Source: Progne subis subis (taxonomy: Eukaryota > Chordata > Aves > Passeriformes > Hirundinidae). Taken from it: a DNA stretch of 64,000 bases. A program made the position numbers and the translations under genes. The notes under the pieces are model-generated. The model worked only from the letters and a program-made list of their open reading frames with translations. It did no database searches and had not been told where the DNA came from. The DNA is taken from positions 30,430 to 94,429 of the forward strand of contig JAKJHU010001073.1 in the NCBI GenBank assembly GCA_022316685.1, in the 5' to 3' direction. Positions 33,683-44,630 of this stretch are shown piece by piece (the stretch's first letter is position 1; the number at the start of each line of letters is the position of its first letter).

Positions 33683-34495
33683 GTCAGCGATCTCATCTGT
33701 GCCTCTCAGGGCTTGGGCAGGATGGTCTGGGAAAATGGGGCTCAGAACTGGACAGATTGCATGTGCCGGGCTTTGTTTCTGCATGGCCGGCATGCTATAG
33801 GCAAATAAGAGCATCTCAGGTGAGCTGCCTGCCAGGGCCCCTGCACTCACTGTACTCTTACCTCCTGCTGTTGCATTCTCACTCTCTCTTGTATTTGCTG
33901 TTCTCCACCTTGCCTCTTTTAATGTTTACCTCAAGCCCGTCTGCACTGCATTCCTTGCCTGGAAAAGCAAAGGTGGTGGAGGCAGGATTTGAAATGAACA
34001 GCAAAGGAAAAAGGGAGACTCATTTCTCACTGCCCTGAGCTGAAAAGGACAGTGTTGCAGCTAAAATGCTGGTTGCTTCTGGAAGGTGACTGATGTGATA
34101 CTTCCAAGTCTCTGCTGAGGCCAGCAAGAACACCTTTGTCAGGCAGCCTCCCACACAAAAGTGATCCACCTGACAACAAAGGGAGGGACATTTTCTTTCG
34201 AGGACCTTGCTTGTCCTCGGCATGAAGCGAGCACATCCACTGCGGCAGCAGTCCTTCTGGCTGGTTTGCAAGGGACAGTCTACAACAGCGGTTGCTGTTG
34301 CTCTTTCCAAAGCTCTTTCCTTAGAGAGGTGCTGCTCTGCTACTGTTGCAGCAGCAAGCTCGTCCTCTCAATGGCACTGTGTTCTGCCATTCTTCCCCAT
34401 TTCCCTGGAGAGGGAATTTTTAGAGCTGTTTCCTTTCTTGTGTGATCAAATCACATGACTAAGTTTTGCCCTCCTGTTGCTCTTTTCTCACTCAG

Positions 34496-34595
34496 TGCCT
34501 GCAAGGACTGGATTTTCTTCACTCAAACCATGTGATCCACCGAGATGTGAAGAGCCGCAACATCCTTCTCAGAACCGACGGCTCTGTCAAGCTGG
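34496..34595 (+). CDS. PAK-like kinase, exon B (catalytic loop)
   Basis: 100-nt exon after a ctcactcag acceptor. The peptide [20 protein letters not shown] contains the catalytic HRD motif, and it is followed by NILL and a GSVKL strand, as in PAKs. It leaves in phase 1 (donor gtcagt), completed by exon C to give the alanine before DFG. Intact, with no substitutions at catalytic residues. Confidence 0.8.
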
Positions 34596-35052
34596 GTCAG
34601 TATATTCCTGGTCAGGTGCAGCATTCCGAGCACCTAGGGTGTGGAGGTGCTTTTGAGTGACGGCCAGCTCCCCAGAAATAGTGCTGGTGGGAGTGCCGGG
34701 GTGCCTGCTGCAAGCTGACGGCACAGTTGCAATGTGCACAGAGGTGTGACAAGGAACCACAAGCAGTCAAGAGTGGCACTGGTCTGTGTGTATGTGCGTC
34801 CCTTCCAGAGGGAGAGCGCTACAATCTAAACCTTCAGGGGAATAAAGGCCAGTGCTGCGAGCAGCGTTTAAAAACCTGGGGTGTTTTGGAGGTGGCCAAT
34901 TCCACCCTTCCTTGGTTTAAGGCGCAAGGAAACCACGTGCGGATAGCTCTCCAGGAGATTCAACAGCACTTTCTTAGACTGGGAGTGGGAAATTCTTTTG
35001 CTTGGTATCCTAATTTGAGCTGGCTTTTCATCGTGCGTTGTTTTCTCCACAG

Positions 35053-35249
35053 CTGACTTTGGCCTCTTTGTTCTGCTCACCCCTGAGCAGAGCAGACAGA
35101 GCTCAGTGACCGGCACTTCCGGGTGGATGGCGCCTGAAGTTGTGAAAGGTCAACCATGTGGCCCCAAAGCGGACATATGGTCTTTTGGAATTGTGGGCAT
35201 CGAAATGGTGGAAGGAGAAGTTCCCTACTGGATTGAAACTCCTGTCTCG
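35053..35249 (+). CDS. PAK-like kinase, exon C (DFG to helix F)
   Basis: 197-nt exon after a ctccacag acceptor, donor gtaagg. It encodes ADFGLFVLLTPEQSRQSSV, then TGTSGWMAPEVV and DIWSFGIVGIEMVEGEVPYW. DFG, APE and the DxW of helix F are all present. In PAKs the activation-loop phosphosite is a Thr in a STMVGTPYW context; here the matching stretch is SSVTGTSGW, so a serine takes that place and Pro-Tyr has become Ser-Gly. The substrate-pocket region is therefore altered, while the catalytic residues remain. Confidence 0.8.
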
Positions 35250-35589
35250 GTAAGGTGCAAATACTGACTGATCCCACTGTCTTTCTCACCTGCTCTGTGC
35301 TGTTGGACAAAATCCCATTGCCGTCTGCTGGCGCCACTTCCACCAAGGGCTCCTTCTGAAAATGTCCCTGCAGCACATCAGCATCTGCATCAGAAGGCGA
35401 AGTGGCGGGTAACCAGTTCAGAAACCTGCAGTTTTGGCCTTCAGCCATGCCTGACATTTCCAACCTGCTGTTTGAGCCATGTTGGAGCTCTGTCTTTGAA
35501 GGACAAGAATTTTTTAGTAGAGAGGTTAGACACGTGATAAATACCCTGAGAAATGGAGGTTGGACCTTCCGACTTTCAATTTTAGACAT

Positions 35590-35765
35590 AAAGTAAGAAA
35601 GAAAAAAGAAAAAAAAAACCCCACAAAACCAAAACTCAAATGAAAAGACAAAGGAAAAAGATAAAAGGCAAAAGCAAAGAGAAAGAGAAAGAATGAGGAA
35701 AAAAAGTTAAAAAGAAAAACCAAAAGAAAAACCAAAAGAAGAAGAAAACCAACCACCAAAGCAAT
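35590..35765. repeat. Purine (A-rich) low-complexity tract
   Basis: Almost pure A/G with some C on the plus strand, in the intron after kinase exon C. No coding meaning. Confidence 0.7.
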
Positions 35766-37176
35766 CCCAAAGCAGTTCTGCTTGCTTTTTCCTTTTTTAA
35801 CTACAGCACACCAAATGTTTTCCTTACTTTAGCATCTTTCCCAATTCCTGTGGGTCTGCCAAACTTTCAGCCTTGCAAATCATTCACCTGTGCCTCGCTC
35901 TGTCATGTGTCTGCGTGGCCTGGATAAGTTTAGGATGTGTGTTTCCCTGCCTGCAGTGACAGTTGTATGCCGGCCCCTTGGCTGTTTGTCGGTACTTTAA
36001 CAAGTTGGTGGGCTTGCAGCCAGGTGCCTGGGGCTGGGATCCAAGGTGTGCGGTTGATGCCGGTGCTGTTCCTTTACCGCAGGAGCAGGGACAGGCCTGG
36101 CTTGCACAGTGCAGTGACATTGAGGACTCCAGCTCCCCACCATGTCCAGTGGCTGATCTCAGCTGCGGAGGGACAGGATGAAACCCCCTTTGTGACCTCT
36201 GGTGGTGTGGGAAAAGGAGAGAATGCTGCCGTTATTATTTGTACGCAAGGGGAGCGTGTCTGCTGGTTTAGGCTTGTAAATTTTCCTCTGGATTGAGGGG
36301 GATAGTAACAAAGTCTCTTAGGTCACCATCTATGTCAGTGGCACCAGCACAGAGCTGTTAGTGTTGCGATGGGCGTTTTTACAGAGACCAGGCTGGAGCC
36401 TGATTTTTTGGCAGGCACTTTCTGCAATGGGCACGCCATTAATGCATTGACTCGAGTATCCAAATGAGCAGAGGGTTATCATCGGGATGGCACTTCTCCT
36501 TCTTCTGATTTGACCATGAGAAGCTTTCCTGTTGCCACATAATGAAGCTGAAACTTGCAGACTGCTGAGAGACAGAGCTGCAGGTGGCTCCTGTGTGCCC
36601 AAACAGGCATCTTCATCCCAGTACATTTGAGCAGGCTTCTTCACGTGTCTGTGTGGAATATGAGATTCCAAAGGTTTGCTTCCTTACCTGAGGAATGCCT
36701 GGAGGATTTCCTTTCTTTTCTTCCAATGACCGTTGCTTTCTAGAACAGGACAAAAAGCCTGATGAGTTTTGTTTCACGGCAGCTGTTCTTGGCAGCTGGG
36801 ACCAACAAGCAGTGCAGAGATGCCTTTCATGTAAAAATCCTTGCAAGTAGTAGGGTTAGTTAGAATAGCAAAGTCCCTCTTCCAAAAAGCCTGTCCAGCT
36901 GGTGTGACTCGTCAGGGAAGGAAACAGGCTTTTGCTGATGTAGTTTGCACTAACTAGGTCGGTCAGTGAAATCAGCTGCCGAGGCAAGATCCGCTGGGTG
37001 TCGGAAGAGCTGTGGCTGCATCAGGATTTGGGTTTTGTTGGTACCGGACAGTCATGTGTGCCTGTCTGCCAGGGCAGCAAGTGCCACTGCAGAGTGGAGC
37101 TTTAACAGTGGGATCTGGGAGAGCAGTTACAGGTGTGGAAGAAGTAGGTGGAGCCTCTTGTTTCCTTTTTCTCCAG

Positions 37177-37314
37177 CATCAACTCCTGATAGCCACGGGA
37201 GAGAGACGAAAGCTGCAGCAGCCAGAACCACTGTCTCCTTGGCTGCGGGGCTTCCTGCGCTGCTGCCTGCAGACAAACAGTGCGCGGCGCTGGTCTGCCA
37301 AGGAGCTCCTGCAG
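37177..37314 (+). CDS. PAK-like kinase, exon D (helices G-H)
   Basis: 138-nt exon after a ttctccag acceptor, donor gtaaaa, phase 0 at both ends. It encodes HQLLIATGERRKLQQPEPLS and ends RRWSAKELLQ, matching the PAK C-lobe end, where an arginine (RRW) closes the conserved Glu-Arg salt bridge. Some changes versus PAK (GER in place of NGTP) indicate divergence, but the frame is intact. Confidence 0.75.
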
Positions 37315-37454
37315 GTAAAAGGACAAGGGGCTGCAGGTGAAACAGTGTCCGAGGGATGGGCTCTTCCTCCGCTGAAATCCGAGGCATCGGATGATCCCCC
37401 CTCTTCCTCACCTCCGCTCTTGGTGCTGTTGATATGAGAACAGTGAGGGATCCT

Positions 37455-37680
37455 AGACTGGGCTAGGCTGGCAGGGACCTGTAAAGTTCATCTGGTCCAA
37501 GTGCCCTGCAATGAGCTGGAACATCTTTAAAGAGATGAGGTTGCTCGGAGCCCTGTCCCGTCTGACCTGGAATGGCTCCAGGGCCGGGGCTACCTACCAG
37601 CTCTCGGGGCAACCTGTGCCAGTGTGGCGCCATGCTCCGAGTTCACAGGTTCTCTGTTAGACCTACTGTGACTCGATCCC
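37455..37680 (-). mobile_element. CR1 LINE 3'-end fragment in kinase intron
   Basis: The plus strand shows the reverse-complement CR1 pattern, with CATCTGGTCCAAGTGCC, a TTGCTCGGAGCCC block and GGGGCAACCTGTGCCAGTG. 5' truncated, as usual for CR1. Confidence 0.65.
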
Positions 37681-38706
37681 AATTGTGTTTAAAAATACTA
37701 GCCCACATCCTCTTGGAACTGGAGCTGTTAAAAAAGGTGTCCTGCACTCCCTCAGAAGCCACTGTTTAGTTTTGGGAAGTGGCAATAAAGTCTCCCTGGG
37801 TCCTATTGCTCTCCAGGCTGAGTATCTCCAGGTCTCTCCGTCTGTCCTCAGAGGAGAGGTGCTCTGTCCTCTGACTGTTTCTGTCACCCTGTTTTGCGAT
37901 TTGGTGGGGTGTTCAGTTACATCTACTGGCAAAAGAATGGAAGTAGAGCAATGCAGAGTACAGAGGCATGAAATGGTGGTGGAGGAACCCAAGGAAACCA
38001 GTCCCGGCCAAGCAGTCAGAGGTTCGGCTGTGGGTAGGAAGGGCTGTGGGGGGCTCACTTGTGAGCCTCTGAGGGCCCCTGGTCTGTGCCCCCTGCCCCA
38101 CTCTTAGAGGTTTGTGTCACACAAACAGGGACAGCTGAGGGTGATTTGTCCCAGCCCCATCTGCTGCCTGGCACAGTCAAGCAGACGGGAACTGCCCCAG
38201 GGTTCCTGCCCGGTTGTGTGGCAGAGAGGGAACTGCAGGACCCAGTGCCAGTCGGCTCCTCCCTGCTGCGAAGGAAGGTGCCATCCAGCACAGGAGGGGC
38301 AGGGCATGGCAAGGTGGACACTGCTCTGCGTTCCTCTGGAAATCAGCACAGTGCCTGTCTTTCAAAGAGAGGGACCTACGTGAGTCATTGGAGTTTCCTG
38401 AAGGGAAGAAACCCCAGGGACAGAAAGCAACATTTTTAGAGACCTGGCAAGGCAGAAGTCCCATCAAGATGAAATCACCAGAACATATGGATGAGTGGGA
38501 TTCTGGGCCAGGTTTGTGGCCTGTGGTGGAAAGGTCCTCCATATGAAGATGGAGGAGCGGGTGGTCCCGTTGGTTCTCTTCCTGCATCTTTCCAGGAGCC
38601 AGAGGAATCCTGATTGAGCCTGTGAAACGCTCGGCTTGGAAAGTCATGGTTCATTGATTTTTGTTGTTTTTGTTTTTTCTTTTCTTTCTTCTTTTCCTGT
38701 GGACAG

Positions 38707-38796
38707 CATCCATTTGTAACATCAGCCAAGCCAGCATCCATCCTGGCACCACGCATCATGGCAGAGAGGAAGAAGAAGGACGAGACAGGAATGTGA
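38707..38796 (+). CDS. PAK-like kinase, last exon E
   Basis: After a tgtggacag acceptor the frame reads HPFVTSAKPASILAP and ends KKDETGM with TGA at 38794-38796. PAKs continue from the LLQ of the previous exon with an H-x-F-L-type segment and a short tail, so the match and position fit. A poly(A) signal follows at 38882-38887. Exons A-E join in phase without a stop, giving an apparently intact C-lobe that lacks the N-lobe. Confidence 0.7.
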   Translation, partial: HPFVTSAKPASILAPRIMAERKKKDETGM

Positions 38797-39170
38797 AAAG
38801 CATCATCGAGTGTTCTCTACAAATGCTTTGAGTAGAATCGTAGAATAGAATTGTAGCGTAGGATTGTAGAGTAGGATTGTAAATAAAGCAAGTTTCTGAA
38901 ACTTTAACTCATCTGCAAGAGTCCTTTCTTTCTCAGCCCGTGAATAAGCTCAGCATTTATTTCCTTTTTATATGAATGAGAGGAAGAAGAAGGACGAGAC
39001 AGGAATGTGAAAAGCACATCGAGTGTTCTCCGCAAATGCTTAGAGTAGAATCGTAGAGTAGAATTGTAGAGTAGGATTGTAGAGTAGGATTGTAAATAAA
39101 GCAAGTTTCTGAAACTTTAACTCATCTGCAAGAGTCCTTTCTTTCTCAGCCCGTGAATAAGCTCAGCATT
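38764..39170 (+). repeat. Tandem duplication of the kinase 3' end with two poly(A) signals
   Basis: About 200 bp starting in the last codons (GAGGAAGAAGAAGGACGAGA) recurs at 38978. Each copy carries short GTAGAGTAGGATT-type repeats and an AATAAA (38882 and about 39093). The short repeats resemble the CR1 3'-tail pattern. Two alternative transcript ends are possible. Confidence 0.75.
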
Positions 39171-42100
39171 TCCTTCTGAGTTTTCAGCTGTCTCTTGAAG
39201 GTGCAAAGTGACACGTATGGCTTCCTTGCTGTGCCTTGCAAGTGTGGAATGCTCGTCTTCAGTCATCCTCTCCAGACCACACTGCCTATGGAATATGGCC
39301 CACTGGCCAGATTTTGCCCAGCTGTGCTACTTCTGTTTGAGGCAGAAAGGGCAGCGGCATTTGCAGGCTGCGTCCAAAGGGGGAGTGGGGCAGCCAAAAG
39401 ACCCTGTGCGCATGCAGGCCTTCAGCTGTGACTCAAGAGCATTTGGGCTCCTGCCACTCGGATTTGTGTCCCCAAGTGCTACCTCTTTGGCTGGCGGAGA
39501 GTCTTGCTCAACGGAGAAAGCAGAAAGATCAGTGCGGGTGCTCTGAAGGGTCTCCTCTGGTGCAGAGCTGTCAGCGACTGTGAGGTGAGAGCAGGCCCAG
39601 CCTTGCCCGGGACGGAGCCCTGGCAGAGCTCGGAGCAGCCTGAGCCCGGGCAGAGGCCGGCTGCAATGAGGCCCTTGGAGCTGCCAGAGGCGGCAGCCCG
39701 GGCCTGGGTGCCTCTTGCTGGGGCCGGGCAAATCCTCCGCTCTCAGAGCCAAACTGGCAGCTGGCTGCTCCCAAGGGGAAGCGTGGCCGAGCTGGGCACA
39801 GCACAGACTGCTGGCATGGGCCGTCTGGAGTCGGCAGAGGAGGAGAGGAAGGCAAACGGCAGCTGAGGGCTGGAGCCCTGGCTGAGGATGCCCACTCTTC
39901 TGCTGGCTGCCCTGTAGCTGCTGGGAAAGGTTAGCAGTGTGTGCTGCTCTCTGGGCGCAGGGGGAGGGAGCCGGGCTGCTCTGCAGGCTCGAGCACAGGG
40001 CAGCGTCCTCCAGGCACGGCAGTTCTGCCAGGGGAACCGAGGCCAGCGGGAGGCAGGGACAGCTTGTCAGCTCAGATCTGCAGGCGCCCGTGCTTCACAC
40101 AGCTCTGGGAGGAAGCGCCTGCCATCCTGGAGTTCTGCACCGAGCCAGAGCCAAGGCGTGAAATGCAGAGTGTCTTGCAGAAATACTCAGGGGCACCAGG
40201 CCAGCCTGCTTTGTTCTCTCTGGCACACAGCATGCACTGCGCAATGCCGCTCTGAGCTGCTGGGTGAGAGGGAGTCAGGGGTGTGCCTGAGGGTTTTGCT
40301 TGAGTAGGGAAGTGACTTGGGAGGGAGCAGAATAATTTCAGTAGGCAATCTGTGTTGTCTTCATTAATCTCTGAAAGAAAGCCGCAATGTGGCTTCAGGC
40401 CGCAAGGACACTGGCAGGACTTACAAACAAAACGCTTATGTTTGATTCCCCGAAAAGGAAGGAGGGGCATTGGGAAAACGTTCAAGTGTAATAACAAACA
40501 GAGCCGAATGTTGTGAATTCCTTGAGCTTTAACAGGCAGTGCTGAACCCCGTCTTTCTCCCATTGCAGTGATTAATGTGCGCAAGTGTCTATCTTAGCCT
40601 GGAAAATAAAGAGAGTGGTCCTGTCGAGCAGGCAGCTGGAATGCATTCAGGGGAAGAAAGGGATTGGAGGGGGCTCTTGACCACCAAAGGAGAATTTGAG
40701 GAATGGGATGTTCCCCAAAGGACTGTGGCAGGGTCCGGAGTCGTGTCCGAGGCCCTGCCATTTTTGACCCGTGTTTGGGCAGGTTGACAAGACAATGAAG
40801 AAAGCTGTATTGTTTAATGGATGGGAATCTGACCCTTGAAAGAGAAACAGTGTACTAGTCAGTCAGTCAGTGGGCAGTGCTCCTCTTTTGAAAGAGGAGC
40901 AATGCACAACACAGCCATTGTCGGCAGGGAGTCGGTATCGTTGAGCCATCGTGGCCTCATCTCGCGTGCCGGCCGTACGTGAGCTGATGCGGTGACTGGG
41001 AAAATTCCACTTCTGAGCGGTAGGTATAAGGCCTGGTTCTGGCGTGGAGAGGTGAGAAGGGTGAGATGCACACCGTTTTGATGCAGAGGATGTCCTGAAA
41101 GTGCGTTGCCTACCTGCCCCTCCCACTGAGCACCACACTTTGTCTCCTTCTCCTACTCAGCGGATTTTTGGGACTCTAGTGGTTGGTATGTATTATTGGC
41201 AGGGCAACTAATTGAATAAATTTGCTTTGCAAGCCCTGTTGGGAATTGGGTTCTTTTGTGCATGGTTCTCCTCCTGAACCTGTGAGAACGACCACCAGGG
41301 ACCTTCAGGACGCTTCTACTCTCCTCTCGATAACTTCTGAGCAGTGATTTAAATATGTCCAATAATTGGAGGGAATGTTTAGCCTGTGAGTTTCAGCAAA
41401 GTATTGAATATGACGTAGTTCCATGGACACAAACTAGTAGGTGAGATCGCCGGCTGTTCACGTGTTAGGGAAGTGATTCCCCGTGCACGCAGTGCTGAAG
41501 GCAAATAATGCCTCCTTTCCAAGCCTGAGCTGGCAGTGGGGATCGGGCCCTGCTTGGTAACTTTCAGTTTGGCCATTTCTATTGCTTGCGTAAGAAGGGT
41601 CCAAATGAAACCTTTTCCAGCTTGTCTCCCTCTGGTTTCCCTTTTTGGGGGCCAAAGCTCTGTGCTGCAGGTGGCCTGGGGTTGTGCAGAGCAGTGCAGC
41701 CTCCACAAATCCCTTGGTTTCCCCACAAGTCGTCAGGATTTGTTCCCGGGTGTGCCCAGCTCTGGCAGGAGAAAGAGCCCGCAGCGCAGCGGGTGCCGTG
41801 CCCTGCCCAGCCAGGGCTCTCTGGCGCAGAGCAGCAGCAGCGCCAGCACCTTGCAACCCACTCCTGCCTTGGCTTCACCTGGGACACAGAAGCCTCTGGA
41901 AATCAGCACTGCCAGGCACATTCCCAGCTTGGAGCGGCTGCTGGTGGCAGGTAAATCCTGCCACTTTGACTGCTTCCAAATGGGAATAATGGCAGAGAGG
42001 CAGGCACGCAGGAGCCCTGGGCATAGCAAATAAATGTGCAAATATAAGGGGAGATTTGTTAGGAATTATTTCTGCTGTTAGGCCAAGAGTGCTTTCTCTC

Positions 42101-42586
42101 ATGGCTCTGTGCAATGCTTTGGGCCATTTTCTTGTTCTGGTTTCCTTTGCTTTGCTCTCATCTGAGTGCTCAGCACGGGTACAGGCTGTAGGTGCTTGGG
42201 GGCACTCTTGGTTTTGACTCTCAGATCCCTTGAACAACAGGGTTTGGCCCACCACGGGGGTTTCTGCTTCTTTGTGACACTTTGAGAACTTCCCAGGCTC
42301 TTTTACGTTGGCTGTAGGGAGGGTTGGCTTGCTTTGCATCAATTCACAGACCAACGCAGAGCATTTGCTTTGTGATGTCAGGGCATGGTCACCGCATTGT
42401 CGTGGTGACATCGAAGGTTGCCCGGGTGCACGGAAGGGCTCAGTGTCAGAGCAGCTCTTGGGCTCGCTCAGTGCAGGAGCGTCCTCCTGGCTGAGGCGTT
42501 TGTCAGCGGGCAGCTGCCCGCTGACAGGCGCCTTGTTTTCCTTTGGTGTTACTGCACAGTCTGCAAACTTGCACAGCAGTGCCACA
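39171..42586. other. Intergenic stretch without supported gene
   Basis: About 3.4 kb of GC-rich DNA between the kinase end and the next gene head. Long chance ORFs exist on both strands, including a 247-codon minus frame 42618-41875 with a signal-peptide-like start (SCLIIVALLCKFADC). None shows domain motifs or splice support. Confidence 0.4.
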
Positions 42587-42665
42587 ATGATTAAGCAACT
42601 CACTGCTGCAGTTTGCACTGTTTATGGCATTTCCTATTCTGGCTATTACTTGACTAACCTGGCAA
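42587..42665 (+). CDS. Array gene, candidate first coding exon
   Basis: ATG at 42587 starts 26 codons (MIKQLTAAVC, ending YYLTNLA) plus one base before a perfect donor (AA|gtaagt). The hydrophobic/aromatic character could be a membrane or targeting segment. The phase (1) is exactly completed by the 38-nt exon at 43497. The frame is also open upstream of the ATG, so the true 5' end may lie further left. The gene is unidentified. The call rests on splice-site and phase agreement only. Confidence 0.5.
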
Positions 42666-43496
42666 GTAAGTCGAGTTTTTCCCTGGGTGTAACTTATGCT
42701 GGCTTTTGTCCGTCTTCCTGTGGAAGACTGGGTGGATTTTGAGCAGAAAGACCATTAGGATGCCACTGTTTTGGTAAAGCCCCTGTTAACACATTCATTT
42801 AAAAAGGGGTTATCTGTAGCCACAGGGGCAGCATTTACAAGGGAACCTGCAATGGTTCCTTGCCCTCCACGGGAGAGTCTGTGGCAGCAGAGTCTGACAT
42901 TTCCTTGGGCAAGCAGGACGACTTTGAAAATGTCGTCTGAGAGACCTTCTCAGAAGGCCTTCTAAAAGCTCTGCAGTTGTTCCCCGAATTCGGAAAATGC
43001 TTATTTTTTCTAAATCTTTTCATGAAAGCATATGTCTGTCTAACAGACCCTTTATTGAGTGCTAAAATGGGGATTTCCTTTGCAATGAAGTGCCAACTCC
43101 AAAGCAGTGAGTGTCTTCTCCTGAAGCCGGGAGCTGCTGCTCTGCTCTTTCACAGTAGAATTGCCACAGCTCCCAGGGATTTGGGGGAAGCTTTTCTGGG
43201 CAACTGTTTTCAGCATATTTCGTATATAGTTTGTAGAACAGGAGCACTGAGTGTCAAAGAATAATTTGCATTTTCCTGATCAAGGTTGTGTTCACTTACT
43301 GACTAAACATGCCGAAGTGTAGGCACTGCAGAGAATATTGTCTTGTTCTCCTGCTGGCTGGCTGAAGGAACTGTTTCTCCCGGAGGGAGGTCGTGAGATG
43401 GAAAATACTCTCTGTTTGGGTTGGCTTGCTCTGTAAGATTGACCAGCCCAGGCAGTTTTCTCAAAGAATCTGGTTCATGATCCTTGCCCTCCACAG

Positions 43497-43534
43497 GTCA
43501 CCTGATCCGTACATTCAGACTTGCCCATAATGAG
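43497..43534 (+). CDS. Array gene, candidate second exon (38 nt)
   Basis: The acceptor ccctccacag and donor GAG|gtgagt are both near consensus. With the base left over from the exon at 42587 it encodes SHLIRTFRLAHNE and ends in phase 0, which is the phase needed to enter the first 132-nt array exon at 44499. The three exons together give an uninterrupted frame. Confidence 0.5.
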
Positions 43535-43892
43535 GTGAGTGAGAAAGGAATCTTTGATGTTTGGGGTGTTTGAGAAATGTGGAGCAAGCTGTGCCCTTGG
43601 CCAATGGCAGTAGAGTGTAGAGGGAAGTCAGGCAGGATGCAAGAAAATCCATCACCACGTTTGCAGCAGCAAGAGCAGAGTCAGGGGTGGATATTTGTTA
43701 CATTCCATTTTGTCGTAGGTGAATTAAGTTGAATGGGACAGTTGAGGGTGGTTGTTCGATGGGGTTTGTCCGGGCTGGGTTTGTGTTTGGAGTTTGGGCT
43801 TCTCACTTAGTGATGAGTGTCCAGTGGTGGCGAGCTGAGAGGAGGTAGCACGGGCGAGCTTTGGCCACAGGAGTGATGTTATGGAGGCCTGG

Positions 43893-44038
43893 ATTGGTGC
43901 ACAGCGGCAGCCAATCGCTCGACAGAGCTGCAAAATGATTGGACAGAAATGCACCATCGGGTTGGACCAATCAGGACCCATAGATGGGAGCCAATTAGAA
44001 GAGAGGTGATTTGGATCCCCCCTGGAGGCTGTAAAAGG
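43893..44038 (+). promoter_or_regulatory. CCAAT-box cluster with TATA-like element
   Basis: Five CCAAT/ATTGG pentamers at 43893, 43911, 43938, 43967 and 43991 lie within 103 bp, spaced 18-29 bp, and a GTAAAAGG TATA-like element follows at 44031. This is a typical NF-Y-type promoter arrangement; it could equally be an old LTR U3 region. It sits in the intron before the first array exon. Confidence 0.5.
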
Positions 44039-44059
44039 ACTCCCCCGGGGAGGGACAGG

Positions 44060-44203
44060 GTCCTCTGGAGGTACTTGTGACCGAAGAAGGAGCAGCAGTG
44101 TGTGTGCTGTGTCTTTTTCAATCATGCCTGCTTTGTCGCTGGGGACCATGGGCTTATCTCAGGACCTTGTTTCCAGTTGTTGTTTTCTTTTATACAAAAC
44201 CAG
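44060..44203 (+). other. Possible alternative first exon of the array gene
   Basis: Starts about 25 bp after the TATA-like element and ends at a perfect donor (AACCAG|gtaagc). ATGs at 44124 (and 44148, in Kozak context ACCATGG) would enter the next exon in phase 2 rather than 0, so if used the exon is probably untranslated leader. Confidence 0.3.
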
Positions 44204-44498
44204 GTAAGCTGACCACAATGACTGGGTCTTTTATGAAAATTTAAGAACAAGAAAGAACATAAGGCTCAGTTCTGCAGACACAACACGGGCCGTTGATAGT
44301 AGGCAGGGAGGAATAGCGAACTCGGAGCCATATGAAATTCAGATGAATTGGCCCAATTTGAATTTAGATGGAGTGTCAGAGAATCCCATTGCTATCAGAG
44401 TTTTGATTTCTCCTTAGTAGAAGTGGTTATAGATGTAAAAGGAAAGGAGGCTCAAAAAGGTAGGTAATGGCCTGTGCCTGATGCTTCCGTTTCCACAG

Positions 44499-44630
44499 AG
44501 CGCAGAAGCAGCAGCAGTGTCTGCCCTGGCTTCCTCTGCTTCTGAAGAAGAAGCCAAAGAGGAAGAAATTGACCTGAAGGACTACATGGATCCAACTGTG
44601 CTCAGAGCACAGCTTGAGGAATACAAGAGA
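44499..44630 (+). CDS. Array exon 1 (divergent founder-like copy)
   Basis: 132 nt, 44 codons, between a tttccacag acceptor and a gtaagt donor. The peptide has an Ala/Ser-rich start, an acidic run (SEEEAKEEEIDL) and the tail KDYMDPTVLRAQLEEYKR. The tail differs from all later copies (KDYMNPAVVTAELEQSMR). It is entered in phase 0 from the exon at 43497. Function unknown. An acidic stretch followed by a short helix also occurs just before the kinase domain in PAKs, so a role as N-terminal part of another PAK-like gene is conceivable but unproven. Confidence 0.65.

Noticed and set aside
36966..37437. Plus-strand frames of 124 and 141 codons around kinase exon D
   Set aside because: They read through the splice sites of exon D, or in other frames. 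The spliced PAK-like exon explains the coding signal.
41875..42618. 247-codon minus-strand frame with a signal-peptide-like start
   Set aside because: It overlaps the better supported plus-strand head exon at 42587, has no recognisable domain and no splice or poly(A) evidence. It remains possible, so it is mentioned in the gap description.
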